A stretch of 64,000 nucleotides of DNA from Bin107 sp965221655. GTDB lineage: Bacteria; UBA8248. The stretch is from positions 1 through 64,000 of the forward strand of contig OZ244906.1 in NCBI GenBank assembly GCA_965221655.1, read 5' to 3'. A program made the translations under genes and the position numbers. Shown here one piece after another: positions 42,153-50,871 of this stretch; the stretch's first letter is position 1; every line of letters begins with the position of its first letter. Below the pieces are notes generated by a model. It had not been told where the DNA came from and did no database searches. It was given only the letters and a program-made list of their open reading frames with translations.

Positions 42153-43361
42153 ATGAAGAATCGAAAATGGTTGTTTTTCATCGCGGCAATTTTGTCTTTC
42201 ACCTTCGGTACAGCGGACCTTGGGCTACCGGTTGATGCCGGGGCGGCGGAGATCAAGTTCGGCGCCGCCTTGCCGCTCACCGGCCCCTTGGCCACCGAGG
42301 GCAAGAAGCAGCAGGCGGGCTATGAAATCTGGCGCGAGCGCGTGAACAAGGCGGGCGGCGTCAACGTCGGTGGCAAGAAGATGAAGGTCAAAATCGTCTA
42401 CTACGACTATGAGAGCAAGACGCCGACCGCCACCAAGCTCGCCGAGCGGCTCATCACCAAGGAGAAGGTGTCGCTTCTCCTCGGCCCGTTCGGCAGCGGA
42501 GCGACGAAGTCCGTCGCCGCCATCACGGAGCGCTATCAGGTGCCGCTCATCGCGCCCGTGGCGAGTTCGGAGCCGATCTTCGACCAGGGCTACAAGTACC
42601 TCTTCGGCCTGCTGGCGCCGAATGCGTATCTGCCGAACAACTTCTTCACGCTCCTCAAGGAGCAAAAGCCCGTGCCGAAGACCATGGCGTTCGTGACGCG
42701 CAACGACTTCTTCCCGCGCGCCATCACGAAGATGATCCGAAAAGGGGCGAAGGAGCACGGCTTCACGGACGTCTACTACGCCGAGTTCCCCAAGGACTCG
42801 AAGGACATGTCTACCTGGCTGACCATCGTGAAAGGCAAGAACCCCGACGTGCTCATGGTCGCCGGCTATCTGCCCGACACCCTCCTCGCCACCAAGCAGG
42901 CGAACGAACTGGGGGTGAAGCCGAAAATCCTGTTCACCATGGTCGGCCCGGTGTACGCCCAGTTCACCGATTCGCTCGGCGCCACGGCCAACAACATCCT
43001 GACGGCCGCCTGGTGGGGCGAGGCGCTCGACTACAAGGGCGGCTTCATCGGCTCGGCGCGTGATTTCGGCAAGATATGGCGCGGCAAGTTCAAGCAGGAG
43101 CCCGACTACGTCGCCGCCGCGTCGACGGCCGCGGGCATCGTCGCCCAGAAGGCCATCGAGGCCGCGGGCACGCTGGACAAGAAGAAGGTGCGCGACGCGA
43201 TTGCGAACATCAACTTGCAGACCTTCTTTGGCCCGGTGAAGTTCGACAAGCGGGGCATGAACGCCGCGAGCGCCATCGTGTTGTTCCAGGTGCAAAACGG
43301 CAAGCGCCGCACCGTGGGGCCGAAGAGCGTGGCGAACGCGAAGTTCACGTATCCGAGATAG
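42153..43361 (+). CDS. Branched-chain-type ABC transporter substrate-binding protein (LivK-like)
   Basis: 402 residues from the ATG at 42153 with GGAGGGAGGAAG upstream; the longer open frame lies over the LivF gene. Signal peptide residues 1-30 (KWLFFIAAILSFTFG to DAGAAE), then IKFGAALPLTGPLATEGKKQ, the classic Peripla_BP_6 start, then LLLGPFGSGATKSVAAITER and VPLIAPVASSEPIFDQGYKY. Members of this family bind amino acids, aromatic acids or amides; the ligand here is open. Last gene of the Liv cluster. Confidence 0.92.
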   Translation: MKNRKWLFFIAAILSFTFGTADLGLPVDAGAAEIKFGAALPLTGPLATEGKKQQAGYEIWRERVNKAGGVNVGGKKMKVKIVYYDYESKTPTATKLAERLITKEKVSLLLGPFGSGATKSVAAITERYQVPLIAPVASSEPIFDQGYKYLFGLLAPNAYLPNNFFTLLKEQKPVPKTMAFVTRNDFFPRAITKMIRKGAKEHGFTDVYYAEFPKDSKDMSTWLTIVKGKNPDVLMVAGYLPDTLLATKQANELGVKPKILFTMVGPVYAQFTDSLGATANNILTAAWWGEALDYKGGFIGSARDFGKIWRGKFKQEPDYVAAASTAAGIVAQKAIEAAGTLDKKKVRDAIANINLQTFFGPVKFDKRGMNAASAIVLFQVQNGKRRTVGPKSVANAKFTYPR

Positions 43362-43423
43362 TTTTCGGCCCGGGGGCGTCGCGCGGCCCGCGCGGCGCTC
43401 CCGGCACCCGGAGGGTGCGGGCG

Positions 43424-44221
43424 ATGCCGACGATTCGCCAGTTGTCCGACGAGGAAGTGCCCGAGGCGGCGCGCGATTTGGTCGAGCGCATCAAGGCGCG
43501 CGAGAAGCGCGTGTTCGGCATCGATGGCCTCTCGAACGTCTGGCGCGCCATGACCCACCACCCCGAATACATGCACGCGAGTTGGGCGCGCTCAAGGGCC
43601 ACGATGCAGCGCGGCGACGTGCCGCCCCTCGTCAAGGAGATGGTCGCCTCGGCCGTCTCCGTCGTCAATGCGTGTGAATACTGAATCGACTCCCACGTCG
43701 CCGCGGTCATGCGGCTGGGAGTCGACGAGGCGGGTGTTACTGAACTTATCGGGCTGACCGACCACGTGGCGGGGATGAACAAGGTCGCCCTCGGTCTGTT
43801 GCTCGAGGGCGAGGAGTCGCCCCCCCTGCTGCCCGAAGCACCCGAGGCGGAGTGGGAGCCCCTCGTTCGCGCGTCGATGGAGGAGGTCGCGCAGGTCGAA
43901 TCCGCCCGTCTGGGCGGGGGAGGCGTTCCGCGCTATTGGCGCTCTTTGGCGCGCAACAGGCACTATTTCGAGTCGACCTGGAACAAGCACAAGGTTCTGC
44001 TGGACGGCGGCGTCCTCGACCCGGACGCCAAGGCGGCCGTCGGCTTCGGCGTGAGTGCGACGAACGGCTCAAAGTACTTCATCCGCTATTTTCATGCGTG
44101 CCTGGTGAACATGGGGTGGGACGCGGGGCGCATTCTCGAGATTCTCGGAGTGGTGGATCACTACAACAGCTTCAACACGCTGGCGACGGGAATGCAGATA
44201 GAGTCCGACATCAGGCCGTGA
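43424..44221 (+). CDS. Tandem AhpD/CMD-like selenoprotein (UGA at 43682-43684 read as selenocysteine)
   Basis: One 265-residue protein when TGA 43682-43684 is read as Sec87. ATG at 43424 with GGAGGG eight bases upstream. The frame runs NACEY-TGA-IDSHVAAVM, and sequence on both sides is AhpD-like with the C-x-x-C-x3-H active site now C84-x-x-U87-x3-H91. A hairpin with a GGU apical loop begins two bases after the TGA (listed separately). The C-terminal half (about 135-265) repeats the N-terminal half: YWRSLARNRHYFESTWNKHK aligns with VWRAMTHHPEYMHASWARSR, and NGSKYFIRYFH aligns with NACEYUIDSH, but its Cys/Sec positions are Ser216 and Phe219, so only the N-terminal site is redox-active. Probable role: thiol peroxidase/disulfide reductase-type chemistry. 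AhpD-like CxxU selenoproteins are known; this two-half form is less familiar. A standard gene caller would split or truncate it. Confidence 0.88.
43686..43725 (+). promoter_or_regulatory. Bacterial SECIS-type hairpin for Sec87
   Basis: Lower stem TCGACTCCCA (43686-43695) pairs perfectly with TGGGAGTCGA (43716-43725). After a 4-base 5' bulge (CGTC), the upper stem GCCGC (43700-43704) pairs with GCGGC (43711-43715) and closes the apical loop GGTCAT (43705-43710). The loop GGU starts 20 bases after the TGA, within the 16-37 base window of known bacterial SECIS elements, and resembles the GGUCU loop of the E. coli fdhF element. It recruits SelB in known systems. Confidence 0.85.
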
Positions 44222-44299
44222 GCCGCGGCCCGCTGTCGGTGGGCACCGGGCGGGTACGACCCGGCCGGGAGAAATGTTCGGAGCGGAGCGAAACGAAAC

Positions 44300-45157
44300 A
44301 TGGAATTCCTGCGCGCAGGCTCGGTGGAAGAGGCCCTTGAGGCCGCACGTGCGGGGGCGGTTTTCGTGGCGGGCGGCACGAACCTGGTGCCCGACGTGCT
44401 CTTCGGGCGCAAGAAGGTGGCGCGCGCGGTCGACATCAGCCGCCTCGATGAGTTGCGCTTCATCGAGGAGGCGCAGGGGCGCATCAGAATCGGGGCGCTG
44501 GCGAGCGTCACCGACCTTCTGGCTTCAGAATCGATTCGCACGGGCGCACCGCCGCTTTATGAGAGCGCAGTCGAGTTCGCGGGGCCTTTGGTGCGAAACC
44601 GCGCGAGCGTGGCGGGCAACCTCATGGACGCCTCGCCCGCCGCAGACCTCGCTCCTCCCCTGCTCGCCCAGGACGCCGTCGTCGAGTTGGCCTCGGTGGA
44701 GGGCGAACGCTCCCTGCCGCTCGACGAGTTTTTCGTGGACTACCGAAAGACGTCAGTGCGCCCCGATGAGCTGGTGACGGCCATCGTCATTCGGCCGCTG
44801 GCCCCGACCGACCGCTGCGCTTACTACAAGCTCCAGCTCAGGCGTGCGATGGCGATTTCCCTTCTGAGCGTGGCCGTTTGCCTGCGGATGGAGGGGGAGG
44901 TTTGCACACAGGCGGCCATTGGCCTGGGGGCAGTGGCCGCCGTGCCGTACCGCGCCCGCACGGCGGAGGCGCACCTGTGCGGAAAACGCATCGGGGAGGC
45001 GGAGATAGAGGCGGCGGCGGAGGCGGCGGCGCACGATGCCCGGCCCATCGACGACGTGCGCGCAACGGCGGCCTACCGGCGCAAGATGTGCGGCGTATTG
45101 GTTCGCCGCCTGCTCGGGCGCGCGCTGGCTGCGCCGCAGGCCGTGGCCGCACCTTAA
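44300..45157 (+). CDS. Molybdenum hydroxylase FAD subunit (CoxM/XdhB-like)
   Basis: 285 residues. FAD-binding subunit of a three-part molybdenum hydroxylase. MEFLRAGSVEEALEAARAGA, then VFVAGGTNLVPDVLFGRK and VRNRASVAGNLMDASPAADL are the two FAD-binding loops. C-terminal CO-dehydrogenase-flavoprotein domain with LRRAMAISLLSVAVCLRM. First of the set, followed by the Fe-S and molybdopterin subunits. Confidence 0.93.
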   Translation: MEFLRAGSVEEALEAARAGAVFVAGGTNLVPDVLFGRKKVARAVDISRLDELRFIEEAQGRIRIGALASVTDLLASESIRTGAPPLYESAVEFAGPLVRNRASVAGNLMDASPAADLAPPLLAQDAVVELASVEGERSLPLDEFFVDYRKTSVRPDELVTAIVIRPLAPTDRCAYYKLQLRRAMAISLLSVAVCLRMEGEVCTQAAIGLGAVAAVPYRARTAEAHLCGKRIGEAEIEAAAEAAAHDARPIDDVRATAAYRRKMCGVLVRRLLGRALAAPQAVAAP

Positions 45158-45177
45158 GGAGGCGGAACGAGGAGACG

Positions 45178-45660
45178 ATGGACGCCTACGACATCACTTT
45201 GCGCGTGAACGGCAAGAGAGAAACCCTCTCCGTGCGCGGAGAGGAGACGCTACTGCGCGCTCTCAGGCGTATCGGCTATGTGGAGGTAAAACTCAGCTGC
45301 GAGGGGGGCGACTGCGGTGCGTGCGCCGTCTTGCTCGACGGCGTGGCGGTGAACGCCTGTCTCATGTTCGCCGCCCAGGCCGACGGTGCGGACGTGGTGA
45401 CCGTGCGCGGCATCGGCACCGAAGAAGACCTCCACCCCATTCAGGAGCAAATGGTCGAGAAAGGGGGCGTGCAGTGCGGTTTTTGCACGCCGGGAATCGT
45501 GGTGGCGGCCAAGGCGCTTTTGGAGGAGAACCCCGCGCCCACGCACGAGGAAATACGGCGCGGCCTTGCGGGGAACCTGTGCCGCTGCACGGGGTACAAG
45601 AAGATTTTCGAGGCGGTCGAGGCCGCCGCCCGGCAGATGCGCACGGGAGGCGAGGCATGA
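45178..45660 (+). CDS. Molybdenum hydroxylase 2Fe-2S subunit (CoxS/XdhC-like)
   Basis: 160 residues from the ATG at 45178, GAGGAG just upstream. Two [2Fe-2S] clusters: the plant-type site CEGGDCGACAVLLDG...NAC and the C-terminal site QCGFCTPGIVVAAKALL with NLCRCTGYKKIFEAVE. Transfers electrons between molybdenum centre and FAD. Ends with an ATGA overlap into the large subunit. Confidence 0.95.
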   Translation: MDAYDITLRVNGKRETLSVRGEETLLRALRRIGYVEVKLSCEGGDCGACAVLLDGVAVNACLMFAAQADGADVVTVRGIGTEEDLHPIQEQMVEKGGVQCGFCTPGIVVAAKALLEENPAPTHEEIRRGLAGNLCRCTGYKKIFEAVEAAARQMRTGGEA

Positions 45661-47927
45661 ACGAGCGCGTCGTCGGCAGGCCGCACCCCATCATCGACGC
45701 CGTGGAGAAGGTCGCGGGCGCGACGGTGTTCATCAACGATCTCGTGCTTCCGGGCGCGCTCACGGGCATGGCGCTCAGAAGCCCCCACCCCCACGCGCGC
45801 ATCGTAGACGTCGATACCTCCCGGGCGGAGCGCCTGGCGGGCGTCGCCGCGGTCTTGTCCCGGCACAACACGCCCGATGCGCCATTCGGCATCAACCACA
45901 AGGACGAGGCGGCGTTTTGCCGCGAGAAGGCCCGCTATGTGGGGGACGAAATCGCCGCCGTCGCCGCCGTCGATGAGGACACGGCGCGCGAGGCGCTCTC
46001 GCTCATCCGCGTGGAATACGAGGTCTTGCCCACGGTCGCGGACCCTTTTGCGGCACTCGAGGCGGACGCACCCCTGGTGCACGACTCCGTGCCCGGGAAC
46101 GTGGCGAACGAGTTCCACATCAAGCGCGGTGCGGTAGACGAGGCGTTTCGCACGGCAGAGGCCACTTTCGCGGACGAGTTCCACACCCATCTCGCCCACC
46201 AGGCCTATATAGAGCCCACGGGCTGCGCCGCGCAGTGGCACCCGGACGGCAAAATCTCCATCTGGGGTTGCTTGCAGTCGGTGTTCCTGATTCGCACCTT
46301 CATGCTCGCGCCCGTCATGGGCATGTCTGTTGAGGATTTTCGCGTTACGCAGACCAAGCCGGGCGGAGCCTTCGGCGGAAAGCTCGACGTAAAGGCGGCG
46401 CTCATGGCGGCGATGCTGAGCCGTGCGGCCCAAAGCCCCGTGCGCTTCGTCCTGAGTCTCGAGGAAGACCTGATTGCCATGCGTCCCCGGATGCCGGTGC
46501 ACATATCCCTCGAATCCGCCTGGACGCGCGCCGGCGTGCTGGCGGGCAAGCGGGTGCGCATCGTGGCCGAAAACGGCGCTTACAGTTCGCTCTCCCCGGC
46601 GATCATGAGTTCCATCGCACTCAGGACGGACAACCTCTACAAGACGCCCGCCGCTGAAATCGAGGGAAAACTCGTCTACACGAACGTGATCCCCTCGGGC
46701 CAGATGCGCGGGTTCGGCAACGTGCAGGCGACCTACGCCTGGGAGAGCCACCTCGACAACGTGGCCGACGGCCTGGGCGTGGACCCCGCCGACCTGCGCC
46801 TTGCGAACTACACCGAGAAGGGCGACGTGTCTCTCCACGGCTGGAAGATAGCGAGTTGCGCCGTGGCCGACGCCACGCGCTACGTGGTGGAGAAGATGGA
46901 CTGGCGCGCCAGGCGCGCCCGGGGAGGCGAGGGCCGCGGCGTGGGCATGGCCAGTTGCATCCACGTTTCGGGCAACAAGGGTTTTTCGGTGGAACTGGGG
47001 CCGGACGACACCGATCCGTCGAGCGGCGTGGTGCGCATCGACGAGGAGGGCCGGGTGGAAATCTGGTCGGGCGAGTCGGATTTGGGCCAGGGCGCTACGA
47101 GCGTGATGGCCTACATCGCCTCCGAAGTCATGGGCGTTCCGGTGGAGCGGTTTCGGGTGCCGCCGACGGATACGGGCTACATGCCGTTCGGAATGGGGGC
47201 GTTCGCGAGCCGCATCACCCTCATAGGCGGCAACGCCGTAAAGCTTGCCGCCGAGGATGCGCGCACGAACCTGCTCGCGGCGGCGGCGGAGATTATGGAG
47301 ATTCCCGCGGAAGAGCTCGACGTCGTCGAGGGAGAGGTGCGGGCGAAGGCCCTGCCCGAGCGCAAGATGTCGATCGGCGAGGTCGTTCGGGGCGCGGGGA
47401 GGGTAATCGAGGGCAACGGCAAGTGGCTCGCCGGCGGAGAGGTGCTGGATGCGCAAAAGTACGGAAACCCCTCGACCACGTATTCTTTCAGCACCCATGC
47501 CGCCGAGGTGGAAGTGGACATGGAAACGGGTATCGTGCGCGTCCTGCAAATATGCTGCGGGCACGACCCGGGCCGGGTGATCAACAGACTCGGCGCGGAA
47601 GGCCAGGTCGAGGGAGGCGCAGTCCAGGGCATGAGCTACGCGATGATGGAGAGCCTCGCACCCCTGGAGGGTCATCTGCGGGGGAAGAACTTTCACGACT
47701 ACCTCATTGCCACCTCGATGGATGCGCCGCCGATAGAGCACGACTTCTTCGAGTCCATGGACCCCCACGGCCCCTACGGCGCCAAGGGGCTGGCCGAGGT
47801 GGCGATCAACCCGATCACGGCGGCGATCTGCAACGCCATCTATCACGCGACCGGCGGGGCGCGCATACGCACCCTGCCCATCACGCCTGAGCGCGTGCTG
47901 GAGGCGATAGAGCAGGCGCGGAAATAA
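45657..47927 (+). CDS. Molybdenum hydroxylase large (molybdopterin-binding) subunit
   Basis: 756 residues from the ATG at 45657 (ATGA overlap). Start VVGRPHPIIDAVEKVAGATV, then KARYVGDEIAAVAAVDEDTA. The Moco/substrate loop QTKPGGAFGGKLDVKAALMA, then SGQMRGFGNVQATYAWESHL, and the GPYGAKGLAEVAINPIT region carrying the expected catalytic Glu. GESDLGQGATSVMAYIA binds the cofactor. Family members hydroxylate purines, N-heteroaromatics or aromatic-CoA; the active-site details here do not settle which. Sits next to a flavoprotein and the Sec protein. Confidence 0.93.
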   Translation: MNERVVGRPHPIIDAVEKVAGATVFINDLVLPGALTGMALRSPHPHARIVDVDTSRAERLAGVAAVLSRHNTPDAPFGINHKDEAAFCREKARYVGDEIAAVAAVDEDTAREALSLIRVEYEVLPTVADPFAALEADAPLVHDSVPGNVANEFHIKRGAVDEAFRTAEATFADEFHTHLAHQAYIEPTGCAAQWHPDGKISIWGCLQSVFLIRTFMLAPVMGMSVEDFRVTQTKPGGAFGGKLDVKAALMAAMLSRAAQSPVRFVLSLEEDLIAMRPRMPVHISLESAWTRAGVLAGKRVRIVAENGAYSSLSPAIMSSIALRTDNLYKTPAAEIEGKLVYTNVIPSGQMRGFGNVQATYAWESHLDNVADGLGVDPADLRLANYTEKGDVSLHGWKIASCAVADATRYVVEKMDWRARRARGGEGRGVGMASCIHVSGNKGFSVELGPDDTDPSSGVVRIDEEGRVEIWSGESDLGQGATSVMAYIASEVMGVPVERFRVPPTDTGYMPFGMGAFASRITLIGGNAVKLAAEDARTNLLAAAAEIMEIPAEELDVVEGEVRAKALPERKMSIGEVVRGAGRVIEGNGKWLAGGEVLDAQKYGNPSTTYSFSTHAAEVEVDMETGIVRVLQICCGHDPGRVINRLGAEGQVEGGAVQGMSYAMMESLAPLEGHLRGKNFHDYLIATSMDAPPIEHDFFESMDPHGPYGAKGLAEVAINPITAAICNAIYHATGGARIRTLPITPERVLEAIEQARK

Positions 47928-48010
47928 GGCGCTCCGCGCGTCTGCGCACACCGCCTGCGTCCTCCACGTAACGAATCCCGAAAGCGCCGCCCGAACCCTC
48001 GAGTGCGATC

Positions 48011-49651
48011 ATGCGAAATCTCGCCTGCGACGTGTTGATTCTGGGAGGTGGGCCGGCGGCCATGACGGCGACCATCGCCGCCATGCACTGCGGTGCGGAT
48101 GCGCTTTTGGTCTGCAAGCAATCCCCGGGCGGTTCGGGCAACATCGTCCTGGCCCGTGCGGGGCATTCGGCGAACTTCGCCCCCACCGACAGTGCAAATC
48201 TGTTTCTGGAAGACACCCTGGAGGGTGGGGCGTACCTGAACCACCCCGGCGTCGCGCGCGCGATGTGCGCCGATTCCGCCGCGCGCATTCGCGATCTCCA
48301 CTCCTGGGGCGTTCCCTTCATCACGCGCGCGGACGGCTCGTTCGACCTCCATCCCCAAGGCGGGCACAGAGAAGATCGCGGCCTCTACCCGGTGAGAAAC
48401 TGGGGCGTGGAGGTGGCGCGCCCCCTGCGCGGCAAGCTCGACGCCGAGGGTGCGCGCATTCTCGAGCACGTCATGGCCGTCGATTTGCTCGTAGAGGACG
48501 GCGTCTGCCGGGGCGTCGTGGGTTTTCACACCCGAAGCGGCGAGGTCTGCGTCATCGCGGCGGGTGCGACCATACTGGCCACCGGGGGTGCGGGGCAGAT
48601 GTTCGCCGAGAACACGAACGCGGGCGGCATCACCGGAGACGGCTTCGCCATGGCGTTGCGGGCGGGCCTCGCTCTTTCCGACATGGAGTTCGTGCAGTTT
48701 TATCCGGCGGTCATCAAGCGGCCCGAGAGCAACATGGTGGTCGCGCCGACGCTGTTCCCGCTCGGGGCGCGGTTTTTGAACCGCGAGGGCGAGGACATCC
48801 TGCGCAACGTGCCCGGCGGAGGCGCAGCCACGCGCGACCTCATGGCGCGGGCCGTCTACGTCGAGCTCATGCGCGGCGGCGGGGTGGATGGCGCCGTGCA
48901 GATGGACCTATCCGGCATCTCCACCGAAGACCTGGAGCACTTCGCGCCCGATAACCTCGAGCTTTTCGCGAGAAGGGGAGTCTCGCCCCACGGCAGCGAC
49001 ATCTACGTGACCCCCAAGGCGCATTTCTTCATGGGCGGGGTTCCCATCGACGAGAACGCGGCGACGGCACTCCCCGGCCTGTTCGCCGCCGGCGAGGTGA
49101 GCGCGGGCGCCCACGGCGCGAACCGCCTCTCGAACAACGCCTTCACCGAGGCGCATACGCTGGGTTGGCGCGCGGGCAAGGCGGCGAGTCTCTTTGCACG
49201 CCGCACGGGGGCTGGTGCGCAGGTTGCAGACCTCGCGCGCCGCGGTGTGGAGAGGGTTGCCGAGCGTGGGCGCAGGGCGCAACGCCCGGTGGAACTCATC
49301 CGCGAAATCAAGCGCGTCTGCTGGGAGGAGGCGGGCATCGTGCGCGAGGGGGAGCTGCTCGAAGGGGCGCGCGGCACGCTCGCAGAGGCGCAGCGTGGTC
49401 TGGCCTCGTGCGGAGGCGCAGAGCCCGCGCGGCTGCTCGAGGCGTTCGAGGCGGAGAACCTTTGCCTGAGTGCGCGGGCGGTCGTAGAAGCCGCGCTCAC
49501 GAGAACCGAGAGCCGCGGTGCGCACTACCGCGCGGATTATCCCGAAACCGACGAGGCGGACTGGCGCATGAACGTGTTCGTGCGCCTGGAGGGAGAGGCC
49601 ATGCGCGCCCAAAAGCGCTCCGTGGGCGCACACGCCTGGGCGGACGAATAG
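48011..49651 (+). CDS. FAD-dependent fumarate reductase/succinate dehydrogenase-type flavoprotein
   Basis: 546 residues, L-aspartate oxidase/fumarate reductase family. FAD-binding start CDVLILGGGPAAMTATIAAM, then TILATGGAGQMFAENTNAGG, GDGFAMALRAGLALSDMEFV and AHGANRLSNNAFTEAHTLGW. Substrate-binding HPQGGHREDRGLYPVRN region and GLFAAGEVSAGAHGANR are normal. No Fe-S or membrane-anchor subunit follows, so it likely acts as a soluble reductase or oxidase, perhaps reducing an unsaturated ring acid made by the preceding molybdenum hydroxylase. Ribosome binding site is weak. Confidence 0.87.
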   Translation: MRNLACDVLILGGGPAAMTATIAAMHCGADALLVCKQSPGGSGNIVLARAGHSANFAPTDSANLFLEDTLEGGAYLNHPGVARAMCADSAARIRDLHSWGVPFITRADGSFDLHPQGGHREDRGLYPVRNWGVEVARPLRGKLDAEGARILEHVMAVDLLVEDGVCRGVVGFHTRSGEVCVIAAGATILATGGAGQMFAENTNAGGITGDGFAMALRAGLALSDMEFVQFYPAVIKRPESNMVVAPTLFPLGARFLNREGEDILRNVPGGGAATRDLMARAVYVELMRGGGVDGAVQMDLSGISTEDLEHFAPDNLELFARRGVSPHGSDIYVTPKAHFFMGGVPIDENAATALPGLFAAGEVSAGAHGANRLSNNAFTEAHTLGWRAGKAASLFARRTGAGAQVADLARRGVERVAERGRRAQRPVELIREIKRVCWEEAGIVREGELLEGARGTLAEAQRGLASCGGAEPARLLEAFEAENLCLSARAVVEAALTRTESRGAHYRADYPETDEADWRMNVFVRLEGEAMRAQKRSVGAHAWADE

Positions 49652-49778
49652 ACGAGCGATTTCCCGTCAATTGTTGATGAAGAGTTTTTTCTGCATCCCT
49701 GTTGGTTTTCCCGCATTTCCCTGCATTTTTCGCTTCCCGGGCGAACACGGTGTGCGCCGCTCCTGCCGAAGCGACCCC

Positions 49779-50795
49779 TCAGGGCGTATAGGCGCTGTGC
49801 ACGGCGCGGCTCGCCCCGTTCCAGCCGGGCATCACGGCGCCCATCGGCCCGTTTCCGCCTGCGACGAAGAGGTGGAGGTCCTCAGGCTCGTTCACGGCGC
49901 GGATGAAGAAGTCCTCATCCCCGCGGTCCACCGGGTAGTCCCACCGCCCGTTGGGTTTGTCCGCGCGCCAGGGGCCGCCGCGCTTGAGTTCGCCCACCCT
50001 GCGGCCCGCGTGCTCGCAGAGATAGGCGTGCACGTCCGCGCGCGAGAATCCCGCCCGCGCGCACAGGCGGGCGTGCTCGGGCGACAGGACGACCGCGGTG
50101 TCCGTGCGCACCCAGATGGGCCACGAACCCATCGCCGCCATGTTGTCCATGTAGGAGACGAGCAGGCGCCGCGGGTCCCTGTCCACGTCGTTGAAGATGA
50201 TGTGGGGGCTTTCCACCATGACGGCGGTCACCACGTCCTCATCCGCCGCGTAGCCCCGGGATACGGCCAGCGACTCCCAGGGGCTCTCCTCTTCGTTTTC
50301 GGCCACGCAGAAGGTGAAGCGCGAGGGCTGGCTGAAGATGCTCATGCACGCCACGCGCGCGACGCCGCCTCCTAGGTTCAGCAGCACGAGCCGAATGGCG
50401 CGCCCGATGGTGGCGTTCGCCCGAAAGCCCGGCCCGAAGCATCCCTGTCCGCCCGTTATGCCGATGCGCCTGGCGTAGGGGCCGTTCACGATGAGCAAAG
50501 GCGCCACGCTGTGCATGGTCGCCTGCACGCCGCCGAGGTTGAGCGGTTCTTTGAGCATGAGTTCGAGGCCCGCCAGCACCACGGGCATGTATTCGGGTTT
50601 GCAGCCCGCCATCACGGCGTGGGCGGCCACGCCGCCCACGGTGGCCACCTCGCCCAGGGGCGGCACGGGGCCGATGACCTCCTCGCGTGCGCGCCGCGTC
50701 CCGCCGAGCATCCGCGCCACGCGCTCCTCGGTGGGCGTTACCACGGGCAGTCCGTCGGACCAGGGTTTTTCGAGAAAAAACTCGAATTCATCCAC
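49779..50795 (-). CDS. Conserved hypothetical protein, possibly of the UGSC (seleno)protein-linked family
   Basis: 338 residues, minus strand. Recognisable conserved blocks: WSDGLPVVTPTEERVARMLG, then VAAHAVMAGCKPEYMPVVLA, LGGVQATMHSVAPLLIVNGP, and GPGFRANATIGRAIRLVLLN. I recall this set in proteins annotated with, or next to, UGSC-type (seleno)proteins, but cannot verify it here, and no U-G-S-C motif is present in this gene. Cys appears in MAGCKPEY and GGQGCFGPGF. No signal or membrane segment. Function unknown. The gene downstream on the other side is a gamma-CMD protein. Confidence 0.65.
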   Translation of the reverse strand: MDEFEFFLEKPWSDGLPVVTPTEERVARMLGGTRRAREEVIGPVPPLGEVATVGGVAAHAVMAGCKPEYMPVVLAGLELMLKEPLNLGGVQATMHSVAPLLIVNGPYARRIGITGGQGCFGPGFRANATIGRAIRLVLLNLGGGVARVACMSIFSQPSRFTFCVAENEEESPWESLAVSRGYAADEDVVTAVMVESPHIIFNDVDRDPRRLLVSYMDNMAAMGSWPIWVRTDTAVVLSPEHARLCARAGFSRADVHAYLCEHAGRRVGELKRGGPWRADKPNGRWDYPVDRGDEDFFIRAVNEPEDLHLFVAGGNGPMGAVMPGWNGASRAVHSAYTP

Positions 50796-50871
50796 TTCTC
50801 ACACCCTCCGCGCGGGGGTTCGGGGCTTTTTGCGCCCACCTTATCACGCACCCGCCTCGTGCGGCCACGGG

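Noticed and set aside
43682..43684. In-frame TGA interpreted as a nonsense mutation or frameshift making a pseudogene
   Set aside because: Homology continues in the same frame immediately after it, the position is the redox Cys, and a SECIS-like hairpin follows directly; selenocysteine is the better explanation.
45441..47951. Minus-strand 836-residue open frame opposite the molybdenum hydroxylase subunits
   Set aside because: Antisense open frame typical of high-G+C DNA; composition is His/Arg/Val-rich with no recognisable domain, and the plus strand encodes clear enzymes.
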